This document shows positions 49,117-57,854 of a stretch of DNA of 64,000 nucleotides, in pieces (positions within the stretch are counted from its first letter, which is position 1; the number at the start of each line of letters is the position of its first letter). A program made the translations under genes and the position numbers. The notes below the pieces were generated by a model, which was not told the origin of the DNA, ran no database searches, and saw only the letters and a program-made list of their open reading frames with translations. Source of the stretch: Nocardia sp. NBC_01329 (GTDB taxonomy: Bacteria; Actinomycetota; Actinomycetes; Mycobacteriales; Mycobacteriaceae); the NCBI RefSeq assembly GCF_035956715.1, contig NZ_CP108381.1:6046001-6110000 (forward strand). The letters are read 5' to 3'.

Positions 49117-49696
49117 GCCCGAAGGGGTCCGGGTCGCTACCGGGTAGCCAGTCGAGGCCGGGGACGCCCCAGCCGTTGCGTTTGACCGCCTTCTTGGCCG
49201 CTCGCGCGTGACGTCCGACCAGGACATCGATGTAGAGGTAGCCGTCGAGATGGCCTACTTCGTGCTGCAGCATCCGGGCGAAGAAACCGGTGCCCGCCAC
49301 GGTGACCGGTTCGCCGTGCTCATCGGTTCCGGTGACCCGGGCCCAATCGGCGCGGCCGGTCGGGTACTGCTCGCCCGGTACCGAGAGACAGCCCTCTTCG
49401 TCGTCATCGGGGTCCGGCATGGTCTCCGGGATCGCCGAGGTTTCCAACACCGGGTTGATCACCGCTCCGCGCCGCACCGTCACCGTACCGTCCTCGGCTC
49501 GGTCCGGGCAGTCGTAGACGAAGAGACGCTTGGACACTCCGACCTGGTTGGCGGCCAGGCCGACACCGTTGGCGGCGTCCAGGGTCTCGTACATATCCGT
49601 GATCAGCCCGGCCAGGTCCGCCGGCGATTCGGTCACCGGCGCGGTGGGGCCGTGCAGCACGGGGTCGCCGACGATCACGATGGGCAGGATTGACAT
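49106..49696 (-). CDS. def: Peptide deformylase
   Basis: ATG 49696 (MSILPIVIVGDP) has TAAGCT 7 nt upstream and no ribosome-binding site. The 196-residue enzyme has the three deformylase motifs: GVGLAANQVG, EGCLSVPG (metal-binding Cys) and QHEVGHLDG (HExxH metal ligands; the fourth position is Gly rather than Asp, as in other actinobacterial forms). It removes formyl groups from new proteins and is normally essential. It ends in a basic, Trp-rich tail (KRNGWGVPGLDWLPG). Confidence 0.96.
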   Translation of the reverse strand: MSILPIVIVGDPVLHGPTAPVTESPADLAGLITDMYETLDAANGVGLAANQVGVSKRLFVYDCPDRAEDGTVTVRRGAVINPVLETSAIPETMPDPDDDEEGCLSVPGEQYPTGRADWARVTGTDEHGEPVTVAGTGFFARMLQHEVGHLDGYLYIDVLVGRHARAAKKAVKRNGWGVPGLDWLPGSDPDPFGHDD

Positions 49697-49943
49697 GGAT
49701 ACGAGCTTATTGGGGCCGATACCGGGGCGTGAAAAGGGCCTGCTCCGCGCAGTCGCCGTGACCGGTCCAGGCGGGTAGAACCGGTTGCTGACGATGTTCT
49801 GGTACCACCGTCCCGGACACGCCGGACGTCGACAGCAGCGGTTATCCGGACGGCGTGGTTGAATATCGCAAGGCAGTAGCACGGTGACCCGATCGTGACC
49901 TGAGACGGCGATCGCGTCCGGTGGTAACTCGGCGAGGAGCAAG

Positions 49944-50291
49944 ATGGACGGCGCAGTAGCGCGGGACCTTTCCGCAATCCAGGGCAGTCCTCCGGCCAAT
50001 ACAGAGAATGCGAATCCAGAAGCGCCCTGTGATCTCGAGAGCGGCCTGAGCCGCCGCGAACACGAGATCCTGGCCTTCGAGCGGCAGTGGTGGAAATACG
50101 CGGGCGCCAAGGAAGAGGCCATCCGCGAACTGTTCGCGTTGTCGCCCACCCGCTACTACCAGGTCCTCAACACCCTGATCGATCGGCCGGAAGCCTTGGC
50201 CGCCGACCCGATGCTGGTGAAGCGCCTACGCCGGTTGCGCGCCAGCCGTCAGAAGTCGCGCGCTGCCCGCAAGCTCGGCTTCCAGGTCTGA
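49944..50291 (+). CDS. DUF3263 protein (Rv0430-like)
   Basis: GAGGAG lies 6 nt before ATG 49944. The 115-residue protein has a disordered N-terminus, then the DUF3263 core: GLSRREHEILAFERQWWKYA, GAKEEAIRELFALSPTRYYQ and VLNTLIDRPEALAADPMLVK. It ends in a basic tail (RLRRLRASRQKSRAARK). The helical core with a sigma-like spacing suggests DNA binding, but its role is not established. It is divergent from def, the same layout as Rv0429c/Rv0430. Confidence 0.93.
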   Translation: MDGAVARDLSAIQGSPPANTENANPEAPCDLESGLSRREHEILAFERQWWKYAGAKEEAIRELFALSPTRYYQVLNTLIDRPEALAADPMLVKRLRRLRASRQKSRAARKLGFQV

Positions 50292-50545
50292 GCCCCGGTC
50301 ACCGAGGCCCGGCGGCCCCGGGGCCACCTCGTCGCGGCGCCCACCTCTTTCCACTGGAAAAATGCCATCCGCGATCGGGCGCTGTGCTGCCGGGGGAGGC
50401 AGCGACCGACCGCCGGCGACGGTCTACAGATCCGGGACTCCCGAGTGCCCGCCATGCCGCGACTTTCCCGCACGCCGCTCTATGCGCGCCCCACGCACGC
50501 GGACCTTTATCTGCTCCTTGCCCACTTCGAATGGTCGCCCTCCGT

Positions 50546-50670
50546 GGTCGGGGCCCGCCCCGGTTCTGGAGCGACAGAGCGATGGAGCGAAGCGACTGAG
50601 CGCCGGAGTGAAGAACCGGGGTCACGAGGGCCCCGACCCGCCCCGCCGCAGGCGGGGCAAATCAACACAG
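50546..50670 (+). repeat. Dispersed palindromic repeat upstream of the LytR_C gene
   Basis: The core is at 50546-50638 in plus orientation with perfect outer arms GGTCGGGGCCC/GGGCCCCGACC. The tail hairpin CCCCGCC-GCA-GGCGGGG plus CAAATCAACACAG lies at 50641-50670. The tail ends 7 bp before the TAGGCT box of the next gene. The rest of the 50292-50545 spacer is GC-rich with no gene. Confidence 0.9.
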
Positions 50671-50690
50671 CAGGCGCTAGGCTCGGGCGG

Positions 50691-51248
50691 GTGAGCAATT
50701 CGAACCCTGGCTCCGGTGGACCGCCGCTGCGTGCGACGGCGATGGTTCTGATCGCCCTGGCGATCGTTTTTGCCGGTCTGGGCGCGATGTCGCTGTCGAG
50801 TGCCGATTCCGAGAGCTCCGACAACGCCGAGGGTGCGCCGACGACGACTTCGTCGACGACCGCATTGGCCGCGCCGCGCGCCACCACCGGTGCGGCGGTT
50901 GCGCCCACCACAGCGGCCGCGGGGTCCACCACCGCTACCGTTCCCACGACCACGGCGGCAGCCGGCGGCGCGGATCGGTCCGCACCGATCCGGATACTCA
51001 ACAACAGCATGGTCGCGGGGTTGGCGTCGACGACCGCGAGCGATCTCACGGCACGCGGCTGGACCAACACCTCGACCGGGAATTACGCGTCCACCACTCT
51101 TGCCGCCACCACTGTGTATTACGGGAGTGCGCCCGGTGACGAGGCGACCGCCGCCGCTGTCGCCTCGGATATCGGCGCCACCACCGCGCCGATGATTCCG
51201 GGGCTGGGCGATGGTTCCGGCGTCGTCGTGGTGGTGACCGGTCGGTGA
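50691..51248 (+). CDS. LytR_C-domain membrane protein (Rv0431-like)
   Basis: GTG 50691 lies 7 nt after TAGGCT with no ribosome-binding site (leaderless). The 185-residue protein has one membrane helix (about residues 14-34), a long Thr/Ala/Ser-rich extracellular linker (about 45-90) and a LytR_C domain (IRILNNSMVAGLASTTASDL, then TTVYYGSAPGDEATAAAVAS). Its mycobacterial counterpart is known as a tuberculin-related peptide; LytR_C domains occur in wall-glycopolymer ligases. It is likely a cell-wall-associated protein exposed outside the membrane. Confidence 0.9.
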   Translation: MSNSNPGSGGPPLRATAMVLIALAIVFAGLGAMSLSSADSESSDNAEGAPTTTSSTTALAAPRATTGAAVAPTTAAAGSTTATVPTTTAAAGGADRSAPIRILNNSMVAGLASTTASDLTARGWTNTSTGNYASTTLAATTVYYGSAPGDEATAAAVASDIGATTAPMIPGLGDGSGVVVVVTGR

Positions 51249-51373
51249 TTCCGGCTGCCGGAGGTCGGGGGCGTCCCGGACGGATGTAGGCGTCGTGGCA
51301 TCATCTGATGCGTCGAAAGATCGTTGTCGAAACGCTCTACCCGTAAACTCGGTACTCGTAAAGGAGTTCCCTG

Positions 51374-52066
51374 ATGGCACCGTCCACTTCTCGTCGCCCG
51401 TCTTGGCGGAGCGTGACGCCGGTGCTGGCTGTCGCGGCTTTCGGCCTCGTTGCCTGCACGAACAGCCAGGAGTCCAGCGACGTGGCGGGGACGACTCCGC
51501 CGGTGTGGACGTCCTCCCCGGCGCCGGCCGGTGCGGGTGAGCACGGCGAGCACGGTGCGGAACAGGACACCCCGGCCGGTTCCGGTACCGAGGTCGAGCT
51601 GAAGTCGCCGAGCGGTACGAAGATCGGGACCGCGAATATCGCCCAAGAAGGCAATCATCTGCGGATCACCGTCGATGCGACCGGTCTCACCCCGGGCTTC
51701 CACGGCTTGCATATCCACCAGGAGGGTAAGTGCGAGCCGAATTCCGCGCCGCCTGCCGGCGGTGCGCCGGGTGACTTCCTGTCCGCGGGTGGGCATCTGC
51801 AGGTCGGTGGTGCCACCGGCCACCCGGCCAGTGGTGATCTGACCTCGTTGCAGGTGCGTAAGGACGGCAACGGTTACCTGGTGACCACCACTGACACGGT
51901 CACTCTGAGCGATATCGAGGGTAAGGCGCTGATCGTTCACGCCGACTCCGACAACTTCGCCAATATCCCGGATCGGTACAACCGTCAGGGTGGCACCGGC
52001 CCGGACCAGCAGACGATGAGTACCGGTGACGCGGGCGGCCGTGTCGGCTGCGGCGTCATCGGCTAG
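51374..52066 (+). CDS. sodC: Cu/Zn superoxide dismutase lipoprotein
   Basis: AAAGGAG precedes ATG 51374. The 230-residue protein has a lipoprotein signal with Cys28 in the lipobox LVAC. A Pro/His-containing linker follows, then a Cu/Zn SOD beta-barrel: copper ligands in GLHIHQEGKC, GGHLQ and GHPASGDL, and VHADSDNFANIPDRY at the electrostatic loop, with the disulfide Cys in KCEP and GCGVIG. It detoxifies superoxide at the outer face of the membrane. Position after the LytR_C gene equals Rv0431-Rv0432. Confidence 0.95.
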   Translation: MAPSTSRRPSWRSVTPVLAVAAFGLVACTNSQESSDVAGTTPPVWTSSPAPAGAGEHGEHGAEQDTPAGSGTEVELKSPSGTKIGTANIAQEGNHLRITVDATGLTPGFHGLHIHQEGKCEPNSAPPAGGAPGDFLSAGGHLQVGGATGHPASGDLTSLQVRKDGNGYLVTTTDTVTLSDIEGKALIVHADSDNFANIPDRYNRQGGTGPDQQTMSTGDAGGRVGCGVIG

Positions 52067-52090
52067 ACAGACGCACGACGGAGGGGCGTT

Positions 52091-53236
52091 ATGGGTGGGG
52101 CGCGGATCGATCCGGTGCCGTTCCGTGGGTCGCCCCGGCCGACCATCGGTATCGAGTGGGAGATCGCGCTCGTCGACAAGACGAGTCGTGATCTGTCCAA
52201 TACCGCGGCAGCCGTTTTCGACGCGGTCGGTGAGTTACGGGCCCACGACGGCACACCGCAGGTGAGCAAGGAACTGCTCCGCAACACCGTGGAGCTGGTC
52301 ACCGGGGTACATGAAACCGTCGGGGCGGCCGTAGCGGATCTTTCGGGCACCATGGACACGGTGCGCCGGGCGGCGGATCGACTCGGTGTGGATCTGTTCT
52401 GCGCGGGCACCCATCCGTTCGCGCAGTGGTCGACCCAGCAGCTGACCCGTTCCGAGCATTACGACGAACTGATCGAACGCACCCAGTGGTGGGGGCGGCA
52501 GATGCTGATCTGGGGCGTGCACGTCCATGTCGGGGTTTCCCACCGGGACAAGGTTTTTCCCATTCTGAACGCGCTGCTGCTGTCTTATCCGCATCTGCTG
52601 GCGCTGTCGGCTTCCTCACCGATGTGGTCGGGTTCGGATACGGGGTACGCGAGCAATCGCGCACTGATGTTCCAGCAGTTGCCCACGGCGGGACTGCCTT
52701 TCCAGTTCGAGAGCTGGGGGGAGTTCGAGCGGTATGTACACGACCAGATGAAAACCGGTGTGTTCGAACAGCTCGGCGGCATGCACTGGGATATCCGGCC
52801 CGCGCCGAAATGGGGAACCATCGAGGTGCGGATCTGTGACGGGATCTCCAACCGGGCCGAACTGGCCGCGCTGGCGGCGTTCATCCACTGCCTCATCGTG
52901 TATCTGGACGAGAAGGTGGAACGCGGTGAGACGCTACCCACCCTGCCGCCGTGGCATGTGCAGGAGAACAAATGGCGGGCCGCCCGTTACGGGCTGGACG
53001 CTATCGTGATCGTCGGCGACGACAACCGTGAGCGCCTGGTCACCGAAGATCTCGAGGAGCTGTTGAACCGGCTGGAGCCGACCGCACGGCGGCTCGACTG
53101 TGTGGCAGAGCTTGCCGCGGTGGCCGATATTCCCCGGCGTGGGGCCAACTATCAGCGGCAGCGGCAGGTGGCCGCGGCGTCCCAGGGGGATCTGATCGCG
53201 GTGGTGGACGCGTTGGTCCGCGAACTCGACAGCTGA
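52091..53236 (+). CDS. GCS2-type carboxylate-amine ligase (YbdK family, Rv0433-like)
   Basis: GGAGG precedes ATG 52091. The 381-residue protein belongs to the glutamate-cysteine ligase 2 family: TIGIEWEIALVDKTSRDLSN, then TPQVSKELLRNTVELVTGVH, HVHVGVSHRDK (metal and nucleotide site) and WDIRPAPKWGTIEVRICDG. YbdK enzymes have weak glutamate-cysteine ligase activity and may make other gamma-glutamyl amides. It directly follows sodC as in M. tuberculosis. Not to be confused with EgtA, which is a longer protein. Confidence 0.92.
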   Translation: MGGARIDPVPFRGSPRPTIGIEWEIALVDKTSRDLSNTAAAVFDAVGELRAHDGTPQVSKELLRNTVELVTGVHETVGAAVADLSGTMDTVRRAADRLGVDLFCAGTHPFAQWSTQQLTRSEHYDELIERTQWWGRQMLIWGVHVHVGVSHRDKVFPILNALLLSYPHLLALSASSPMWSGSDTGYASNRALMFQQLPTAGLPFQFESWGEFERYVHDQMKTGVFEQLGGMHWDIRPAPKWGTIEVRICDGISNRAELAALAAFIHCLIVYLDEKVERGETLPTLPPWHVQENKWRAARYGLDAIVIVGDDNRERLVTEDLEELLNRLEPTARRLDCVAELAAVADIPRRGANYQRQRQVAAASQGDLIAVVDALVRELDS

Positions 53237-53303
53237 CCCGGCCGGTCTGCTGCTGTTCAGCAGCCCGGTGACCTGCCGTTCACGTGCCGTTTACGATAGG
53301 CGG

Positions 53304-54761
53304 GTGCTAGTCGAAAACCCGAATACGGTAGCCGGAGCAGCGGCGCGCGGATCGGTGCCGCCACGGGGCTTTCGGGTCGCCGCCGCCGCCGCGGTGCCGG
53401 TGTTGTTGCTGGCGCTACAGGGTGTGGCGGTGTGGCGAGGCTTCGAGGGCCCACTGACGAGCCTGGCCCGCGATTACGTCGGTACCCCCAAATCCATGAC
53501 TGTGCCCTGGGCTGGTCTGGTCTTGGCGCTGGTCGGGATCTCGGCCCGGCGCCGGGTGATCGCGTTCGGGGCGGCCGTTGTGATCGATCTCGCCTTCGCG
53601 GGGGTGCGGCTGCTGATGGGGGGTCCGTTCACGGTCGGCAACGGACCGGTCCTCGTGCTCACCGGGTTGGTGCTGGTGGCCTGGTTGCGCTGGACGGGGG
53701 GCGACCGGCGTAACGCGCTGCACGCGGCGGCGCTGGGCGCCCTGCTGGTGCTGGCGACCAAGGTCGGCGATGTCTGGTTGCACATCACCGTGGACCTGCG
53801 GCCGCGGGTGCTGGACCAGTACGTGATGCTCGCCGATCACGCGCTCGGTGATCCGGCCTGGGTGATGGGCCGGGTACTGGAGACACTGGGCCCGATACCC
53901 GACGCCGTTCTGCACTGGGTGTACATCGAACTGCCCGCGGCGGCCATAGTGGTGGCTGTCTGGCAGTTGCGGTCGGTGGTGGCCAGTGGGCGCTGGCCGG
54001 ACCACTATCTGGTGCGCACCTTCCTGGTGCTCGGGCTGGTGGGGCCGCTGGCTTACATCCTGTTCCCGGTGGTCGGGCCGATGTTCGCCTACGGGGTCGA
54101 CGGGAACGGCTTCCAGCTGGGCAATTTCTGGCCCAATGTGGTTCCGCCGTTGGACCGGGCACCGGAATCGATGGATTTCGACTCGTTCTCGCCGCGCAAC
54201 TGTATGCCCTCCATGCACACCGCGTGGGCGCTGGCGCTCTTCCTGCACACCCGCCGCAACGCCGACGGTTCGCTCGCGCCGACCTGGTTGCGCTGGGGTG
54301 GGATGTTCTGGCTGCTGTGCACGCTGGCCGCGACTCTCGGGTTCGGGTACCACTACGGAGTCGATCTTGTCGCCGGCGCGGTGCTGTGCCTGACCGTGGA
54401 ATCCGCGCTGCGGGAACCGCGACGCGGCTGGGGCTGGTTCCGGATTCGTCTGGTCGCCGGTGGTGCGCTGGTGCTGGTGACGCTGCTGCTGGGCTATCGG
54501 TATCTCGCGGTGCACATGGCCGACTATCCGGTGGTCGCCGGTTCGGTCGTCTCGGCGCTGCTCGCCGCGATGGCCGCGGCTTTCCATGCCACCTGGTTCG
54601 CTCGGCACCGGGCCGACCCGCCGGCCGGGCCCGAGGTCGCGACCTTGCCCGCCGATTCGGCGGACGCGGTGACCGCCACCGCGGATCCGTTCGAGACGAG
54701 GGCCGTCGTGCCGGACGGGATCACGGGCGAGGCGGATCCAGTTCGTCCTCGAGTTCGTTGA
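53304..54761 (+). CDS. PAP2-superfamily membrane phosphatase
   Basis: GTG 53304 lies 6 nt after TACGAT, giving a leaderless start; the frame is open to 53268. The 485-residue protein has about ten helices and the PAP2 motifs: PRNCMPSMHTAWAL (Ser-x-x-His) and FGYHYGVDLVAGAVL (His-x-x-x-Asp). An InsP-ceramide-synthase-like arrangement is suggested. The C-terminal 60 residues are cytoplasmic and disordered. It may dephosphorylate or exchange head groups of polyprenyl or lipid phosphates. Its last 41 bp overlap, tail to tail, the end of mrpG. Confidence 0.9.
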   Translation: MLVENPNTVAGAAARGSVPPRGFRVAAAAAVPVLLLALQGVAVWRGFEGPLTSLARDYVGTPKSMTVPWAGLVLALVGISARRRVIAFGAAVVIDLAFAGVRLLMGGPFTVGNGPVLVLTGLVLVAWLRWTGGDRRNALHAAALGALLVLATKVGDVWLHITVDLRPRVLDQYVMLADHALGDPAWVMGRVLETLGPIPDAVLHWVYIELPAAAIVVAVWQLRSVVASGRWPDHYLVRTFLVLGLVGPLAYILFPVVGPMFAYGVDGNGFQLGNFWPNVVPPLDRAPESMDFDSFSPRNCMPSMHTAWALALFLHTRRNADGSLAPTWLRWGGMFWLLCTLAATLGFGYHYGVDLVAGAVLCLTVESALREPRRGWGWFRIRLVAGGALVLVTLLLGYRYLAVHMADYPVVAGSVVSALLAAMAAAFHATWFARHRADPPAGPEVATLPADSADAVTATADPFETRAVVPDGITGEADPVRPRVR

Positions 54762-55068
54762 CCACCAGCAGATCCTTGCGGTGCAGCTGCTCCCGGTAGG
54801 CGGTGCGGCCGATCAGATGGGCGATCACCGGCGCGGTGAGCAGGGTGAACAGTCCCACCAGCACCAGCATCCAGACATTCGGGTCGTCGTAGACCCGGAT
54901 ACACGTTCCGGTCAGTACCGAGATCAATCCGATGACCTGGGGTTTGGTCGCGGAGTGCATACGCAGCAGAGTGTCCGGGAACCGGACGATGCCGATCGCC
55001 GCGGTGAGTGCCAGCAACGCGCCCAGGATGATCAGGGTGCCGGAGATCCAGTCGAGTACCGCGCTCAT
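54721..55068 (-). CDS. mrpG: Na+/H+ antiporter subunit G
   Basis: ATG 55068 (MSAVLDWISGTLII) overlaps mrpF by 4 bp. The 115-residue product has three helices and the MrpG pattern GIVRFPDTLLRMHSATKPQV, then LFTLLTAPVIAHLIGRTAY. It closes the mrp operon. The C-terminal acidic tail (VVNELEDELDPPRP) is encoded across the convergent overlap with the PAP2 gene, so both stops are buried in the other gene. Confidence 0.93.
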   Translation of the reverse strand: MSAVLDWISGTLIILGALLALTAAIGIVRFPDTLLRMHSATKPQVIGLISVLTGTCIRVYDDPNVWMLVLVGLFTLLTAPVIAHLIGRTAYREQLHRKDLLVVNELEDELDPPRP

Positions 55069-55325
55069 CGGTCGTCCCGGACCCGGAAACGGGTGACGGC
55101 GGCCGACCCGAGGAAGCCCACCAGGGACAGTGCGACGATGGCGGGCACCACGCTGGTATCCCGGCTGTAGGCCGCCCACACCGCCAGACCGCAGATCGTC
55201 ATCGCGATGATGGAGTCGATCCCGACCACGCGGTCGAGGGTATCGGGGCCCGCGAGTATGCGATATGCGGTGATCAACGCGGCCGCACTGAGCAGGACCG
55301 CGGCCACCACGGCCACGACGATCAC
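55065..55325 (-). CDS. mrpF: Na+/H+ antiporter subunit F
   Basis: The 86-residue protein has three membrane helices with the conserved YRILAGPDTLDRVVGIDSII, where Asp is needed for MrpF function in studied systems. It overlaps neighbours on both sides by 4 bp (ATGA), typical of this operon. Confidence 0.94.
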   Translation of the reverse strand: MIVVAVVAAVLLSAAALITAYRILAGPDTLDRVVGIDSIIAMTICGLAVWAAYSRDTSVVPAIVALSLVGFLGSAAVTRFRVRDDR

Positions 55326-55885
55326 TGGTTCACCTCCTGACCGGTCGGCGGCGGGAGCGGGGTGGCGCGACGCTGGAAAGCGTCGATCAGCAACTGTTCC
55401 AACACCCGGATGGTCCGGTAGAACTTCGCCACCGCCTTCTCACTGCCGACGTCGATGACGTGCACGTAGACCACGCACTGTTCGCGATCGATCTCCAGCA
55501 CCATGGTGCCCGGGATCAGGTTCAGCAGATTGGTGCACAGCACCAGGACCAGATCCGATCTGAAGGCGAACTGGACTTTCAGTACGCCCGAGACCGGCGG
55601 TGGCCCGGGCCGCAATGCGAACCAGGCCAGCTGAAGACTGGATTCGAGCCCGTAGTACACGCTGACTGCCACCAGCTTCAGCAACGGCAGCAACCGCAAC
55701 CGCCCGCGCACCGGTATCCGGGGCAGCGGCAGGGTCACCATGATGATCGCGCCGACGGCGAGCCCGGCCAGGACGTTCGCGGTGCTGACCTGACCCCACA
55801 GCGCCACCCACACCACGGCCAACCAGATCAGGACACCGACCCGCAGCACATTGTCGCGGTTCATCAGTTCACGTAGCGGGCTCAT
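55322..55885 (-). CDS. mrpE: Na+/H+ antiporter subunit E
   Basis: ATG 55885 (MSPLRELMNRDNVL) is chosen because it overlaps mrpD by 4 bp. The 187-residue protein has two or three membrane helices (VGVLIWLAVVWVALW, LAGLAVGAIIMVTLPLP) and a soluble part with LNLIPGTMVLEID and YVHVIDV, the MrpE signature. The long antisense-looking upstream frame is a shadow of mrpD. Confidence 0.93.
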   Translation of the reverse strand: MSPLRELMNRDNVLRVGVLIWLAVVWVALWGQVSTANVLAGLAVGAIIMVTLPLPRIPVRGRLRLLPLLKLVAVSVYYGLESSLQLAWFALRPGPPPVSGVLKVQFAFRSDLVLVLCTNLLNLIPGTMVLEIDREQCVVYVHVIDVGSEKAVAKFYRTIRVLEQLLIDAFQRRATPLPPPTGQEVNQ

Positions 55886-57477
55886 TTGGTCCCCCCGCCG
55901 AGGACCGCGCCGATATAGCTGCTGCGGTCCTCCAGTTCGGCCGCGGCGCGGTCGGCGATCCCGAGCACCGGGCCCGCCCATACGGTGAGCGCCAGCCCGA
56001 CCGCGACGAGCGCGGCGGTGGGCAGCACCATCATCGCCGGTAATCGGCCCGGGTCGGTGCGTTCGTCGTAGAGCATGTCGGTGTTGTCCTCCACCAGCGA
56101 CGGCAGGGTCGCGGACACCAGATGACCGTCCGGGGCCTGCTCCCGCGGCCGCCAGAACGCCTTGCTCCATACCCGGGCCATCACATACAGCGTGAGCAGA
56201 CTGGTGACCACCGACCCGGCCACCAGGATCCAGGCCAGTGAACTGCCGTCCTGCGCGCCGGCCTGGAGCAGCGCGACCTTGCCGATGAATCCGGAGAACG
56301 GCGGTATTCCGCCGAGGTTGAGCGCCGGGATCAGGAACAGGCCCGCCAGTACCGGGCTGGCCGCGGCCAGCCCGCCGACCCGGCGCAGCGAGGTCGAGCC
56401 CGCCTGCCGTTCGATCAGACCGGCCACCAGGAACAGCGCGGTCTGCACCAGGATGTGGTGCGCGATGTAGTACACCGTGCCCGCGAGCCCGATGGTATTG
56501 GCGATCCCCACCCCGAACATCATGTATCCGATATGACTGACCAGGGTGAACGACAGCAGTCGCCGGATATCGTTCTGCGCGATGGCGCCGAATATGCCGA
56601 TCAACATCGTGAGCAGCCCGGTGATCAGCAGCAGATTGTCGAAGCCGCCGTCCGGGAACATCAGGGTCTGGGTGCGCACGATGGCGTACACACCGACCTT
56701 GGTGAGCAGGCCCGCGAAAACCGCGGTGACCGGCGCCGGAGCGGTGGGATAGGAATCGGGTAGCCAATTCGACAGCGGGAAGACCGCCGCTTTGATCCCG
56801 AACGCGACCAGCAGGACGGCGTACACGGCCTGGCGGATCCCGTCGGGAATGGCATCCATCCGCAGGGACAGTTGCGCGAAGTTCAGGGTCCCGGTGGCGC
56901 CGTAGATGACGGCGGTGCCGATCAAGAAGATCAGCGACGACACCATCGACACCATCACATACGACACCCCGGCCCGGATGCGCTGTGCGGTCGCGCCGAG
57001 AGTGAGCAGTACGAACGAGGCGACCAGCAGGATCTCGAAACCGACGAACAGATTGAACAGGTCACCGGCGAGGAACGCCATCGCCACCCCCGCGCTGAGC
57101 ACCAGGTAGGTGGGCCAGAAGATGGATGTGGGTTGTTTGGCCTGGGCGTCGGCGATGTTCTGGCCGGCGCCGTAGAGCGCGACCGCGAGCAGGACGATCG
57201 CCGAGACCAGCAGCATGGCGGCGGAGAGCCGGTCCACCACGATGGTGATACCGATCGGGGTCTCCCAGCCGCCGACCTGGACCGCGACCGTCCCGTCGCG
57301 GTCGGCGAGGTAGAGCAGCACACCGCAGACCGCGACCGCGCCGCTCAGCGCGACGGTCGCCAGTACGCGCTGTACCCGCGGACTGCGACCGACGACGAGA
57401 GTCACAGCGGCGGCGAGCAGCGGAATCAGCACCGGCAACGGCGCGAAGGTGGCGAGCAGATCGTGCGACAGGCTCAT
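55882..57477 (-). CDS. mrpD: Na+/H+ antiporter subunit D
   Basis: The 531-residue protein is a complex-I ND5/ND2-like proton-translocating subunit with about 14 helices. Conserved residues appear in YLVLSAGVAMAFLAGDLFNL, FGIKAAVFPLSNWLPDSYPT (Lys and surrounding motif), DIRRLLSFTLVSHIGYMMFG and HHILVQTALFLVAGLIER. It supplies one of the two antiporter-like subunits of the Mrp complex, with MrpA. Confidence 0.95.
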   Translation of the reverse strand: MSLSHDLLATFAPLPVLIPLLAAAVTLVVGRSPRVQRVLATVALSGAVAVCGVLLYLADRDGTVAVQVGGWETPIGITIVVDRLSAAMLLVSAIVLLAVALYGAGQNIADAQAKQPTSIFWPTYLVLSAGVAMAFLAGDLFNLFVGFEILLVASFVLLTLGATAQRIRAGVSYVMVSMVSSLIFLIGTAVIYGATGTLNFAQLSLRMDAIPDGIRQAVYAVLLVAFGIKAAVFPLSNWLPDSYPTAPAPVTAVFAGLLTKVGVYAIVRTQTLMFPDGGFDNLLLITGLLTMLIGIFGAIAQNDIRRLLSFTLVSHIGYMMFGVGIANTIGLAGTVYYIAHHILVQTALFLVAGLIERQAGSTSLRRVGGLAAASPVLAGLFLIPALNLGGIPPFSGFIGKVALLQAGAQDGSSLAWILVAGSVVTSLLTLYVMARVWSKAFWRPREQAPDGHLVSATLPSLVEDNTDMLYDERTDPGRLPAMMVLPTAALVAVGLALTVWAGPVLGIADRAAAELEDRSSYIGAVLGGGTK

Positions 57478-57854
57478 TCTTCGGGTTCCTCCGGCGGGCG
57501 CGCGGCGATCCCGACATCCTCCGGGTCGTTCTCGACTTTTTCGCTCGTGGTCAGGATGTAGGAGCGGTAGGCCAGCGCCAGGACGAACGCCGAGACTCCC
57601 ATGGTGATGACGATGGCGGTCAGCACCAGTGCCTGCGCCAGTGGGTCTGCCATCGTGTCGTGCTGAGTATCGCCCGCGCCCTGGATCGGCGGTGCCCCGT
57701 CCGAACCGCCCATGGTGAGGATGAGCAGGTTGACCGCATTGCTGAACAGCAGGATGCCGAGCAGCATCTTCGACACAGTTCGCTCGAGCAGCAGGTACAC
57801 ACCGCAGGCGATCAGGACCCCGACCACGATCAGGAGGGTGAGATTAGCGCTCAT
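57474..57854 (-). CDS. mrpC: Na+/H+ antiporter subunit C
   Basis: The 126-residue protein is NuoK-like with three helices: LTLLIVVGVLIACGVYLLLE, MLLGILLFSNAVNLLILTMG and DPLAQALVLTAIVITMGVSA. It overlaps both neighbours by 4 bp. The cytoplasmic tail is Glu/Pro-rich. Confidence 0.95.
   Translation of the reverse strand: MSANLTLLIVVGVLIACGVYLLLERTVSKMLLGILLFSNAVNLLILTMGGSDGAPPIQGAGDTQHDTMADPLAQALVLTAIVITMGVSAFVLALAYRSYILTTSEKVENDPEDVGIAARPPEEPEE

Noticed and set aside
38109..50699. Short ORFs reading GAQSLRSIA-SLQNRGGP at several places
   Set aside because: They are all translations of the same palindromic repeat and not genes.
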